Below are positions 15,817-22,702 of a stretch of DNA of 32,104 nt, piece after piece. Where the stretch lies: assembly GCA_015055805.1 (NCBI GenBank), contig SVHN01000015.1, forward strand, positions 1-32,104, read 5' to 3'. Below the pieces are notes generated by a model. That model saw only the letters and a list, made by a program, of their open reading frames with translations. It did not search any database and was not told the origin of the DNA. Each line of letters starts with the position of its first letter. Within the stretch, counting starts at the first letter, position 1. The stretch is from Clostridiales bacterium. Its GTDB lineage: Bacteria > Bacillota > Clostridia > Christensenellales > Borkfalkiaceae. Both the position numbers and the translations under genes were made by a program.

Positions 15817-17847
15817 ATGAATCACCTAATCCAACCGAAAATCAAGGGTATTTCCATCGTAAACCCTGACGAAGTAGAAAGAACTTATCTTCTTCGTTGC
15901 GTTGATTACGCCGTTAAAAACGGCTTTAATCATATTCAGCTTACAGGCCCTATCCACGACGGCGTTAAAGGCAACGTTGACGGTATGACCTTTAACAAGA
16001 AGTACGCTGAGTTTAACTACGAAAAAGACGCCGACTATATCAATATGTGTATGAACGTCGTAAACGAAGCTTTGGAAATCTCTAACGCCGCAGGGATTAA
16101 GACCTTTATGTGGCACCACGAACTCGTTCTGCCCACCGATTTTGGCAAGCGTTTTCCCGAAATACTCAACGAGAACGGGGATATGGAAGTAACCCACCCA
16201 CTAGTTAAGGATTATTTAGAAAATAAGATTTACGACTTTTTTGAAGCGTATCCCAAGATGGACGGTATAGTCTTAACGCTACACGAAACCAAGATACCGC
16301 TACTTAAACTTAAAAACCAAAAGCTTGGAAAAATCGAACGCGTTAAGTACGTGACCGAGATATTGTTTAACGCTTGCTCAAAGCTTGGCAAAGAAATGGT
16401 CGTTCGTCCGTTTGCAAGCCTTGCTGAAGATCAGGATATGATGCTTAAAGCGTTTGCCGAGATATCCCCTAAACTTATCGTTATGGACAAGTGGACTAAG
16501 TACGACTGGTCGCTATCTCTTCCCGACAACGACTTCTTTAAGAATATTAAAGGCAATCCTTTTCTTGTAGAAACGGATATATTCGGCGAATACTTTGGAA
16601 AGGGCAGACTTCCTATAATGTTTAAAGAGCATATCGAACATAAGTACGAGCATTGCGGACAGTTCCCCCACTCGGGGTTTGTCAACAGAATAGACCGCAA
16701 CTATCAAAATCCGTTCGGCAGCGTAAACGAAGTAAACCTAGTCGTTATGCACGCCCTAACCAATGACCTTGACGTTGAAGACGCAGTAAATAAGTTCTTT
16801 ACCGAGCGTTACGGAAAAGCTGGCAACGCCGTTCGTGAGATTATGGAAAAAACCGAAGAAAATCAGAAAAAAATTTTCTATATGAACGGATATTATTTTA
16901 CTCAGGGCAGTTACTTTCCTGAAGTCAACCACGCCAAAAACCACTTCTTCTTTGAGATAATGCGTGAAGATTACGCAATCGCGTCTAACGAGTGGTTTAT
17001 CCCAGTAGGTTGGAAGAGAAAATCAATAGAGAGTATTTTAGCCGAAAAGGAAGAGGCTAAGGTCGAGGCGGCGGAACTTCTAGAAAAGATAACCGCGCTC
17101 AAAGGTCAAATGAGCGACGACGAATACGACAAGATTTTGTTAAAGTTCAAAAACCTTGATTACGTCGCTAAGATTTGGAGAGAACTAGCCTACACCTTAT
17201 ATAATTACGCTAAGTACTTTGAAACCAAAGCTGAAAGTTATGAAACCGCGCTAAACGAGTGCTTAAAAAACATAGACGACTTGCACGCACAAGGTCGCAA
17301 AGAACTCGGCGAAGCCTTTTATAACTATCTTGGCGCAAGGGGTTACACCAACTCTATCCCCGAATTCGGCGGTGATTTCTGCGCTTGTTTAAGGGCGAAT
17401 TTCGCAGCTGAAAAGGCGGCTACCGCAGAACTTGAAAAACAAGATTTAGTTGACTTTATCGTGTGCGGCGGCGCAATGGAAGGGCATAAACTTCAAAAGG
17501 AAGTCAATTTCTCGGACACTTTGCTTATCGACGGTATGCAATGCCGTATCCCCGGCAATAAAGCAGGCGCAAAGTGGAGCACTATTAATGCGCACGGTTG
17601 GTTTTCTTACCTATTAAAAGTTAATAAGGATAAAGAAAACGTCGTTACCTTTAACCTTGGTTCGGCAACCGATAAACTTTCTATATCTCTTGATATCGGC
17701 GGCGAAGTTCACACTATAAAGCGTGAGCCTATACAGGGAAGAAAAGATTTCAGTTTCACTTTAACCCCAACGTCTGACTTCGTTCGTATCCGTATAGATA
17801 GAATAGACGAGAATACGCCGTATATTTTCAGTATTAAAATTAAGTAA
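15817..17847 (+). CDS. GH67-like uncharacterised glycoside hydrolase
   Basis: The protein has 676 residues from the ATG at 15817, five bases after AAAGGAG; an earlier in-frame ATG at 15754 lies inside the AraC gene. The first roughly 340 residues form a probable TIM barrel, with acidic candidates Glu157 (TLHET), Asp224 (VMDKW) and Glu252 (VETD). The segment 'NPFGSVNEVNLVVMHALTNDLDVEDAVNKFF' recalls the end of the barrel in alpha-glucuronidases (GH67). A helical region (about 350-560) and a C-terminal beta-sandwich (about 580-676) follow. It has no signal peptide and is presumably cytoplasmic. Its operon partners are an aldolase and hydroxyacid dehydrogenase, so release of a uronic or related acidic sugar is plausible but unproven. 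Confidence 0.75.
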   Translation: MNHLIQPKIKGISIVNPDEVERTYLLRCVDYAVKNGFNHIQLTGPIHDGVKGNVDGMTFNKKYAEFNYEKDADYINMCMNVVNEALEISNAAGIKTFMWHHELVLPTDFGKRFPEILNENGDMEVTHPLVKDYLENKIYDFFEAYPKMDGIVLTLHETKIPLLKLKNQKLGKIERVKYVTEILFNACSKLGKEMVVRPFASLAEDQDMMLKAFAEISPKLIVMDKWTKYDWSLSLPDNDFFKNIKGNPFLVETDIFGEYFGKGRLPIMFKEHIEHKYEHCGQFPHSGFVNRIDRNYQNPFGSVNEVNLVVMHALTNDLDVEDAVNKFFTERYGKAGNAVREIMEKTEENQKKIFYMNGYYFTQGSYFPEVNHAKNHFFFEIMREDYAIASNEWFIPVGWKRKSIESILAEKEEAKVEAAELLEKITALKGQMSDDEYDKILLKFKNLDYVAKIWRELAYTLYNYAKYFETKAESYETALNECLKNIDDLHAQGRKELGEAFYNYLGARGYTNSIPEFGGDFCACLRANFAAEKAATAELEKQDLVDFIVCGGAMEGHKLQKEVNFSDTLLIDGMQCRIPGNKAGAKWSTINAHGWFSYLLKVNKDKENVVTFNLGSATDKLSISLDIGGEVHTIKREPIQGRKDFSFTLTPTSDFVRIRIDRIDENTPYIFSIKIK

Positions 17848-17866
17848 ATCTTTAAGGAGTATTATT

Positions 17867-18631
17867 ATGAATAAATATGAAAGCTTAAAAAACAAATTTG
17901 ACAAAGCGGAAAAAGTTGTAGGAACTTCAATGGTAATGTTCAACAACACGCTAATTTTAGAAAAAATCGCTAAGCGCGACGACGTTGACTTTATCTTGTT
18001 CGACGCTGAACACGGCGTGTTTGATGCGCAGAACATTATTCCGTCGCTACAAGTAATGCGTCTTTTGGGTATTCCATCTATCGTAAGGGCGCAAGATAGC
18101 GAATATTATTTGGTCGCAAAACTTATAGATATGGGCGCGGACGGTATTATGATACCTAGAACGGAAAGTTTAGAACAATTAAAAACTGCCGTTGACGGAC
18201 TTTTATTTGCGCCTGACGGAAGAAAAGGTATGGGCGGTGTTGCACAGATGCGCGCAGGCGAAAAATACGCAGACTTTCCAAAGACTAGGTTCCTTCTTCC
18301 CCAGATCGAATCACCCGAAGGCATAAAACTTCTTCCCGAAATGCTTGAAAAGTACGGCAAGTATATAAGCGCAGTTATCGTTGGACCTTACGATATGTCG
18401 GTTGCAGTAGGCACGCCTTGCGATATTAAAAGCCCCGAAATGACTTCGGCTATACAGCAGGTATTCGATACTTGTAAAAAATACGGCAAGTCAACGGGTA
18501 TATTCTGTGACGACGAAGAACTCGCTAAAAAATACAGAAAAATGGGCGCAAACGTTTTGTGGATGGCAACCGACAGAGATTACTTCGTTCGTGGCGTAAA
18601 CGCTTTCCTTGACGGTGTAAAAGATATTTAG
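17867..18631 (+). CDS. HpcH/HpaI-family class II aldolase
   Basis: This 254-residue protein shows the family's conserved residues: His49 in 'FDAEHG' (base), Arg74 in 'IVRAQ' (pyruvate binding), and metal ligands Glu148 (PQIES) and Asp176 (GPYDMS). 'GRKGMGG' precedes them, as in 2-keto-3-deoxy-L-rhamnonate and hydroxy-heptenedioate aldolases. These divalent-metal enzymes split 2-keto-3-deoxy acids to pyruvate plus an aldehyde such as lactaldehyde, glycolaldehyde or tartronate semialdehyde. AAGGAG is well placed before the ATG. It follows the glycosidase by 19 bases and precedes a hydroxyacid dehydrogenase by 11 bases, which fits a sugar-acid catabolic operon. Confidence 0.92.
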   Translation: MNKYESLKNKFDKAEKVVGTSMVMFNNTLILEKIAKRDDVDFILFDAEHGVFDAQNIIPSLQVMRLLGIPSIVRAQDSEYYLVAKLIDMGADGIMIPRTESLEQLKTAVDGLLFAPDGRKGMGGVAQMRAGEKYADFPKTRFLLPQIESPEGIKLLPEMLEKYGKYISAVIVGPYDMSVAVGTPCDIKSPEMTSAIQQVFDTCKKYGKSTGIFCDDEELAKKYRKMGANVLWMATDRDYFVRGVNAFLDGVKDI

Positions 18632-18642
18632 GAGAATAGGAT

Positions 18643-19602
18643 ATGAAAATAGTTGTTCTTGATAAACCCCGTGAAAACAAGGGCGAAATTGATTGGAGCG
18701 AATTAAACAAACTCGGCGACGCTAGAATTTACGACGATACGCCGCAAGAAGATATCGCTAAAACTATCGGCGACGCAGAAATAGTTATGCTTAACAAAGG
18801 CAAGATTACCAAAGAAATATTAGACGCTTGCCCTAATATTAAGTTTATCTCGGTTATTGCAACGGGATTTAATAAGATTGATTTGGAAACGGCAAAGAAA
18901 AAGGGTATTTTGGTATCCAACGTTCCTTCTTACGGCAGCAAGGCTATCGGTCAACACGCCGTTGCCCTACTTCTTGAAATCACCAACCACGTCGCGCACC
19001 ACGACGGCGAAGTTAGAAAACTTCGCAAGAGTTCGGACACCGACTGGTGTTTCTGGGATTATCCGTCGTACGAACTTGAATATAAGACTATGGGCATAAT
19101 CGGACTTGGCAGAATCGGTCAAACGGTTGCTAAGGCTGGACTTGCTATGGGTATGGACGTCATTGCTTACGACGCGTTTATTAACCCCGAAATGCAAAAA
19201 CTCGGCATCAACTACGTTTCGCTTGACGAACTCTATAAGAGAGCGGACGTCATAAGCTTGCATTGCCCTGAAACCGAAGACAATAAAGATATGATAAATG
19301 CTGACAGCATTGCAAAAATGAAAGACGGCGTAATTATTTTAAACAACAGCCGCGGCGGTTTGGTTGACGAATACGCGCTTACAGACGCGCTTAAATCGGG
19401 CAAGGTTTACGCAGCAGGGCTTGACGCCATTAAGGTTGAACCTATAACTGCGGATAACCCCTTACTCACCGCGCCTAACTGCTTTATCACACCACACATA
19501 AGCTGGGCGGCTTTGGATTGCAGAAGAAGACTTATAAGACTTGCTATCGAAAACGTAAAAGCTTTCCTTGACGGAAAGCCCATAAACGTGGTAAACTTAT
19601 AA
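18643..19602 (+). CDS. D-isomer-specific 2-hydroxyacid dehydrogenase
   Basis: This 319-residue protein has the NAD-binding motif GLGRIG at residues 154-159 and the catalytic set Arg237 (NNSRGG), Glu266 (KVEP) and His285 (TPHISW). It is closest in appearance to glycerate/hydroxypyruvate reductases (HprA-like). In this operon it could reduce hydroxypyruvate or tartronate-type products, or oxidise a hydroxyacid, balancing NADH from sugar oxidation. Ribosome site AGGAGA precedes the ATG, and spacing to both neighbours is under 20 bases. Confidence 0.93.
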   Translation: MKIVVLDKPRENKGEIDWSELNKLGDARIYDDTPQEDIAKTIGDAEIVMLNKGKITKEILDACPNIKFISVIATGFNKIDLETAKKKGILVSNVPSYGSKAIGQHAVALLLEITNHVAHHDGEVRKLRKSSDTDWCFWDYPSYELEYKTMGIIGLGRIGQTVAKAGLAMGMDVIAYDAFINPEMQKLGINYVSLDELYKRADVISLHCPETEDNKDMINADSIAKMKDGVIILNNSRGGLVDEYALTDALKSGKVYAAGLDAIKVEPITADNPLLTAPNCFITPHISWAALDCRRRLIRLAIENVKAFLDGKPINVVNL

Positions 19603-19620
19603 AAAACAGAGGACGATAAA

Positions 19621-20403
19621 ATGAATTACTGGGATTATTACTTAGAGCCTACGCAATACACCGACGATATTTATCATATCGGCTCAAAGAACGCGCCGTG
19701 CTGGCTTATAAAGAGCCTTGACGGACTTATTCTACTTGATACGGGACTTCCTAAAACGCTCTATCAAATACTTGAAAACATCAATAAGTTAGGCTTTGAT
19801 TATCACGATATTAAACACATTATCCACTCGCACGGTCATATCGACCATATCGGCGGCACTCGCGCTTTGGTGGAAATGACGGGCGCAAAAACTTATATCG
19901 GCGAAGGCGACGCGGATATGGTAAGGGGCGTTAATCAGTTGCAATGGACAAACGAGTTTAATATGCCCTTTGAAGAGCCTTTTGAACCCGACGTTATAAT
20001 TAAGGACGGCGACGAAATCACTATCGGCGAAAAGACCTTTACCTTTTACGCTTGCCCCGGTCATACCCAAGGCACGCTTACTATTTTCTTTAACTGCTAC
20101 GACGACGGAAAAGAATACCGCGCAGGTATGTTCGGTGGCGCAGGGTTATTATCAATGTGCAAAAAGTATCTTGATAAATACTCTCTTCCCCACTCGTTGA
20201 GAGAAGAGTTTATTCAAGGCATAGACCGCATGATGGACGAAGTTATCGACGTGCATTTAGGCAATCACTTAGGCGACAATAAGCACGCTGAAAAAATGGC
20301 GGCAATGGGCGGAGAAAAAAATCCGTTCCTTGACGGCACAAGTTGGAAATGGTTCTTAGAAAAACGCCGTGCCGAGGCAATCGAAAAATTCAAAACAGAA
20401 TAA
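19621..20403 (+). CDS. MBL-fold metallo-hydrolase
   Basis: This 260-residue protein has the metallo-beta-lactamase signature HSHGHIDH (metal residues His71, His73, Asp75 and His76) and a third-position His148 in 'PGHTQGT'. At the site where many family members have a metal-bridging Asp (SGD), it reads 'MFGGAGLLS', with no Asp. Later histidines occur in 'VHLGNHLGD'. That pattern recalls B3-like subgroups. As the last gene of a sugar-acid operon it may act as a lactonase or thioesterase; neither can be proved from sequence. GAGGA precedes the ATG, and a strong terminator follows its stop. Confidence 0.88.
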   Translation: MNYWDYYLEPTQYTDDIYHIGSKNAPCWLIKSLDGLILLDTGLPKTLYQILENINKLGFDYHDIKHIIHSHGHIDHIGGTRALVEMTGAKTYIGEGDADMVRGVNQLQWTNEFNMPFEEPFEPDVIIKDGDEITIGEKTFTFYACPGHTQGTLTIFFNCYDDGKEYRAGMFGGAGLLSMCKKYLDKYSLPHSLREEFIQGIDRMMDEVIDVHLGNHLGDNKHAEKMAAMGGEKNPFLDGTSWKWFLEKRRAEAIEKFKTE

Positions 20404-20419
20404 GAATTTTATAATTTAG

Positions 20420-20461
20420 AAAAAAAGAACAACGACTTAAAAAAATCGTTGTTCTTTTTTT
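20420..20461. terminator. Terminator of the AraC-GH-aldolase operon
   Basis: GAACAACGA (20427-20435) pairs with TCGTTGTTC (20446-20454). The stem is preceded by seven As and followed by nine Ts, so it can act on both strands. It lies 17 bases after the MBL-fold gene stop. Confidence 0.9.
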
Positions 20462-20510
20462 TTCGCGACTATCGAGATTTGCTGATTGACTGTATAATTA
20501 TCTTATATAA

Positions 20511-20660
20511 AATAAAAAGTGCGCAACCGAAAGGCAACGCACCGAAAAACGTATTGCCCACAGTTGCAACACAGTTCCACACTTACAGCATAGGAATACA
20601 GGGCATACGCTTTTACCAAAGTAAAGTATGCCTATACTGTAAAAAATTAAACTGTGTTGC
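20511..20660 (-). ncRNA. Candidate structured small RNA (about 150 nt)
   Basis: This element lies in the 359-base gap between convergent genes. A minus-strand promoter points at G20660. From there the RNA folds into an 11-bp perfect closing stem (20660-20650 with 20576-20566), a small internal bubble (20649-20643 opposite 20582-20577), a bulged apical arm (20642-20632 with 20593-20583; 20631-20626 with 20608-20603; 20625-20621 with 20616-20612) and a linker. It ends in a terminator hairpin (20542-20519) followed by UUUUUAUUUU. The hairpin's inner U-U-G steps form G-U wobbles only on the minus strand, which fixes the strand. The rod shape with a bubble recalls 6S RNA, but I cannot name the family. 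A dispersed repeat is the main alternative. Short open frames here lack ribosome sites. Confidence 0.6.
20519..20542 (-). terminator. Intrinsic terminator of the small RNA
   Basis: On the minus strand GUGCG, UUG, CC, loop UUUC, GG, UUG, CGCAC form a near-continuous 10-step stem with two G-U wobbles and one U-U, followed by UUUUUAUUUU. The same bases on the plus strand leave unpaired CAA/CAA and have no U-tract. Confidence 0.75.
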
Positions 20661-20666
20661 GACATT

Positions 20667-20695
20667 ATTATATCACACGCAAAAATTTTTATCAA
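20667..20695 (-). promoter_or_regulatory. Promoter of the small RNA
   Basis: Reading the minus strand, TTGATA (20695-20690) and TATAAT (20672-20667) are separated by 17 bases. The predicted start, G20660, is exactly the first base of the RNA's perfect closing stem. Confidence 0.7.
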
Positions 20696-20714
20696 GCCGT
20701 TTTATAAAAAAATA

Positions 20715-20745
20715 AAAACTCAACTTATAAACCAAGTCGAGTTTT
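20715..20745 (-). terminator. Terminator of the SDR gene
   Basis: AAAACTC-A-ACTT (20715-20726) pairs with AAGT-C-GAGTTTT (20734-20745) across a seven-base loop. The minus strand continues with a U-rich tract (20714-20704), 18 bases after the SDR stop. The plus strand also has some Ts but no gene ends there. Confidence 0.75.
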
Positions 20746-20762
20746 ATGTATTTTATATTCCG

Positions 20763-21491
20763 TTAAATTAAGAACGGCGCTTTATTCGCCCTATGAACGT
20801 TGATTTCGTCTATTACCGCGTTTGTGCGGTGGGTTAAAATAAACGTAACGATATCTGCGATATCTTCGGGCATAATCATTCCTTCCGCTGTTAGATCGGG
20901 ACGTGATATTTTTACCATATCGGTATAAACTCCGCCAGGTGATATCGCATGAACTCTTATTCCGTCTTTATAAACTTCTGCTGCAAGCGATTTGGTAAAG
21001 CCTAAAAGCGCGTGCTTTGACGCGCTATACGCGCTTTGATTGACGTAGCCTTGATGCGCTACAACTGATGCGATATTTATTATGCTTGCGCTCTTAGATT
21101 TTTTTAGGTACGGTAAAGCCGTTTGAGTTAGCAAATACGGTGCTCTTGCATTTATATTCATTATTTTGTCAAACGTTTCTATATTCGTACTTTCAAACGG
21201 TGAATTAAGGGTTGCGCCTGCGTTGTTTATCAATATGTCGGGTGCGCCAAACTCTTCCACCGCCGCTACAAAATTTTCGGTTATAAACTTATCGTCGGTA
21301 AGATTACCTGCTTTCACATAGCACTCTCCGCCACAAGCCGTAACGGCTGATAAAGTTTCATTAAGTTTTTCTTTATTATTTCCACCAAACAAAACTAGTT
21401 TTGCGCCTTCTTTTGCTAGCGCGACTGCTATGGCTCTACCTATTCCGCCGCCTGCGCCCGTAATGAAAGCCGTAAGATTTTTAAGTTTCAT
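20763..21491 (-). CDS. Short-chain dehydrogenase/reductase (SDR)
   Basis: This 242-residue protein is a classical SDR: TGAGGGIG at residues 11-18 for NAD(P), NNAGA at 89-93, and the catalytic Ser142, Tyr155 and Lys159 (YSASK). Classical SDRs oxidise or reduce hydroxyl and keto groups on sugars, acyl chains and many other substrates. It is a single gene with its own promoter and terminator. AAGG precedes the ATG. The surrounding carbohydrate genes suggest a sugar or sugar-acid substrate, but there is no direct operon link. Confidence 0.92.
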   Translation of the reverse strand: MKLKNLTAFITGAGGGIGRAIAVALAKEGAKLVLFGGNNKEKLNETLSAVTACGGECYVKAGNLTDDKFITENFVAAVEEFGAPDILINNAGATLNSPFESTNIETFDKIMNINARAPYLLTQTALPYLKKSKSASIINIASVVAHQGYVNQSAYSASKHALLGFTKSLAAEVYKDGIRVHAISPGGVYTDMVKISRPDLTAEGMIMPEDIADIVTFILTHRTNAVIDEINVHRANKAPFLI

Positions 21492-21512
21492 ACACTTTAC
21501 CTTTTTTATTTT

Positions 21513-21542
21513 AGTATAACATTTATTCTAACTTTAAGTCAA
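21513..21542 (-). promoter_or_regulatory. Promoter of the SDR gene
   Basis: Minus-strand TTGACT (21542-21537) and TATACT (21518-21513) are separated by 18 bases, about 22 bases upstream of the SDR ATG. A CATATC-GT-GATATG inverted repeat (21570-21583) lies farther upstream and might bind a regulator. Confidence 0.65.
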
Positions 21543-21610
21543 TTAGATATGCAAATCTATTCACTTGTACATATCGTGATATGCTAAAACAAACATTTCA
21601 CCACGCATAC

Positions 21611-21641
21611 AAAAAACCGAACGATAAACGTTCGGCTTTTT
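21611..21641 (-). terminator. Terminator of the DegV gene
   Basis: CCGAACG (21617-21623) pairs with CGTTCGG (21629-21635) around a five-base loop. On the minus strand the stem is followed by six Us. It is 41 bases after the DegV stop. Confidence 0.9.
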
Positions 21642-21681
21642 GCTATATATGTTAAGGTTCTATTCTTTAAGACTAAAGTGC

Positions 21682-22572
21682 CTACTTTTTATTTACAGTT
21701 ACTTCCTTACCAAAGAAATATACTGCAAGCGTTCCCGGACCTGCTGATGCGCCTACGATAGGTCCGATATAACCCATTGTTATATCCATCGGTTTTTTAA
21801 GTTTGCTTTCTACCGCTGCTTTTAACTTCAAACCGTCTTCAAGGTTATCTGCGTGGCATACGCAAACGTTTTGATAATCAACGTCTTCAACTTCTTCTGC
21901 AAAACGCTCTGCTAAGCGTTCGATTGAAGTTTGTCTACCCTTAACCTTTTCTACCGCATGGTTTTGACCGATAGCGTCCGATATGATTATAGGTTTAATG
22001 TTTAAAAGTCCACCGAAAAACGCGCTTGCTGCGCTTACTCTTCCAGCCTGCTTTAAGTAAGAAAGTTTTTCAACCGTGCATTCTTGGTTAGCTGTGAGTT
22101 TTTTCTCTTCTAACCACTCGGCAACTTGGTCAATGCTCTTGCCTTCTTCACGAAGTTTTGCCGCTTGTATACAGAGTATGCCTAGTCCGAAAGACGAATT
22201 CAAGCTATCAATACAATAGATTTTTGCATCGGGGTACTGCTCTAACAACTGTTCTCTTACAACGCGGCTTGCGTTGATTGACGCAGAAAGTGCAGACGAG
22301 CAAGAAATTGACAAGACGTCGTAGCCTTTTTCTATCCACTCGGTAAACGCCTTTTTATAATCTTCGGCTATTACCTGCGCCGTCAAAAAGCGTTTGCCGT
22401 TACGCATGTGGTTATAAAACTCGCTTACTGAAAAATCTTCCCAGTCAAGGCTTGCCTTATAATCCTTTCCGTCCATAGAAAAGTGCATGGGCACGTATTC
22501 AATATCGTATTTCGTTCTAAGTTCTTTATTAAGGTCGCTACAAGAATCGGTTATAATAACAAATTTTTTCAT
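21682..22572 (-). CDS. DegV-family fatty-acid-binding protein
   Basis: This 296-residue protein has the full DegV layout: 'ITDSCSDL' at residues 7-14, 'PMHFSMDGKDY' near 28-38, 'SISCSSALSASINAS' near 88-102, 'IDSLNSSFGLG' near 122-132 and 'KLSYLKQAGRVS' near 174-185. DegV (FakB-like) proteins hold a fatty acid; in Gram-positive bacteria FakB presents exogenous fatty acids to the FakA kinase. No kinase gene lies nearby. It is a single gene with AAGGTG before the ATG. I found no convincing -35 box upstream, although TATAAT-like sequences are present. Confidence 0.93.
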   Translation of the reverse strand: MKKFVIITDSCSDLNKELRTKYDIEYVPMHFSMDGKDYKASLDWEDFSVSEFYNHMRNGKRFLTAQVIAEDYKKAFTEWIEKGYDVLSISCSSALSASINASRVVREQLLEQYPDAKIYCIDSLNSSFGLGILCIQAAKLREEGKSIDQVAEWLEEKKLTANQECTVEKLSYLKQAGRVSAASAFFGGLLNIKPIIISDAIGQNHAVEKVKGRQTSIERLAERFAEEVEDVDYQNVCVCHADNLEDGLKLKAAVESKLKKPMDITMGYIGPIVGASAGPGTLAVYFFGKEVTVNKK

Positions 22573-22668
22573 TAGTTCACCTTTTTCGTTTTTTCTTTTA
22601 TTATAAAATTATAGTTTCAAATTTATATCAATCTTTGTTCAAATTTACTTGAAGTTTATAAAAGGAAA

Positions 22669-22694
22669 CCCTGCATAACTATTGCTATGCAGGG
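22669..22694 (-). terminator. Terminator of the phosphohexomutase gene
   Basis: CCCTGCATA (22669-22677) and TATGCAGGG (22686-22694) form a 9-bp stem with an eight-base loop. On the minus strand it is followed by TTTCCTTTTAT, eight bases after the mutase stop. Confidence 0.8.
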
Positions 22695-22702
22695 CAAATC
22701 TT

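Noticed and set aside
20486-20513. Plus-strand promoter-like TTGACT-16-TAAAAT reading into the small RNA region
   Set aside because: It has a poorer -10 box and spacing than the minus-strand promoter, the hairpin after it lacks G-U pairing on that strand, and no plus-strand terminator follows a matching RNA.
20449-20715. An 88-codon plus-strand open frame and a 65-codon minus-strand frame in the 20404-20762 gap
   Set aside because: Neither has a ribosome site. Both run through a promoter, terminator and inverted repeats, and the plus frame starts within the upstream operon's terminator. The structured RNA explains the region better.
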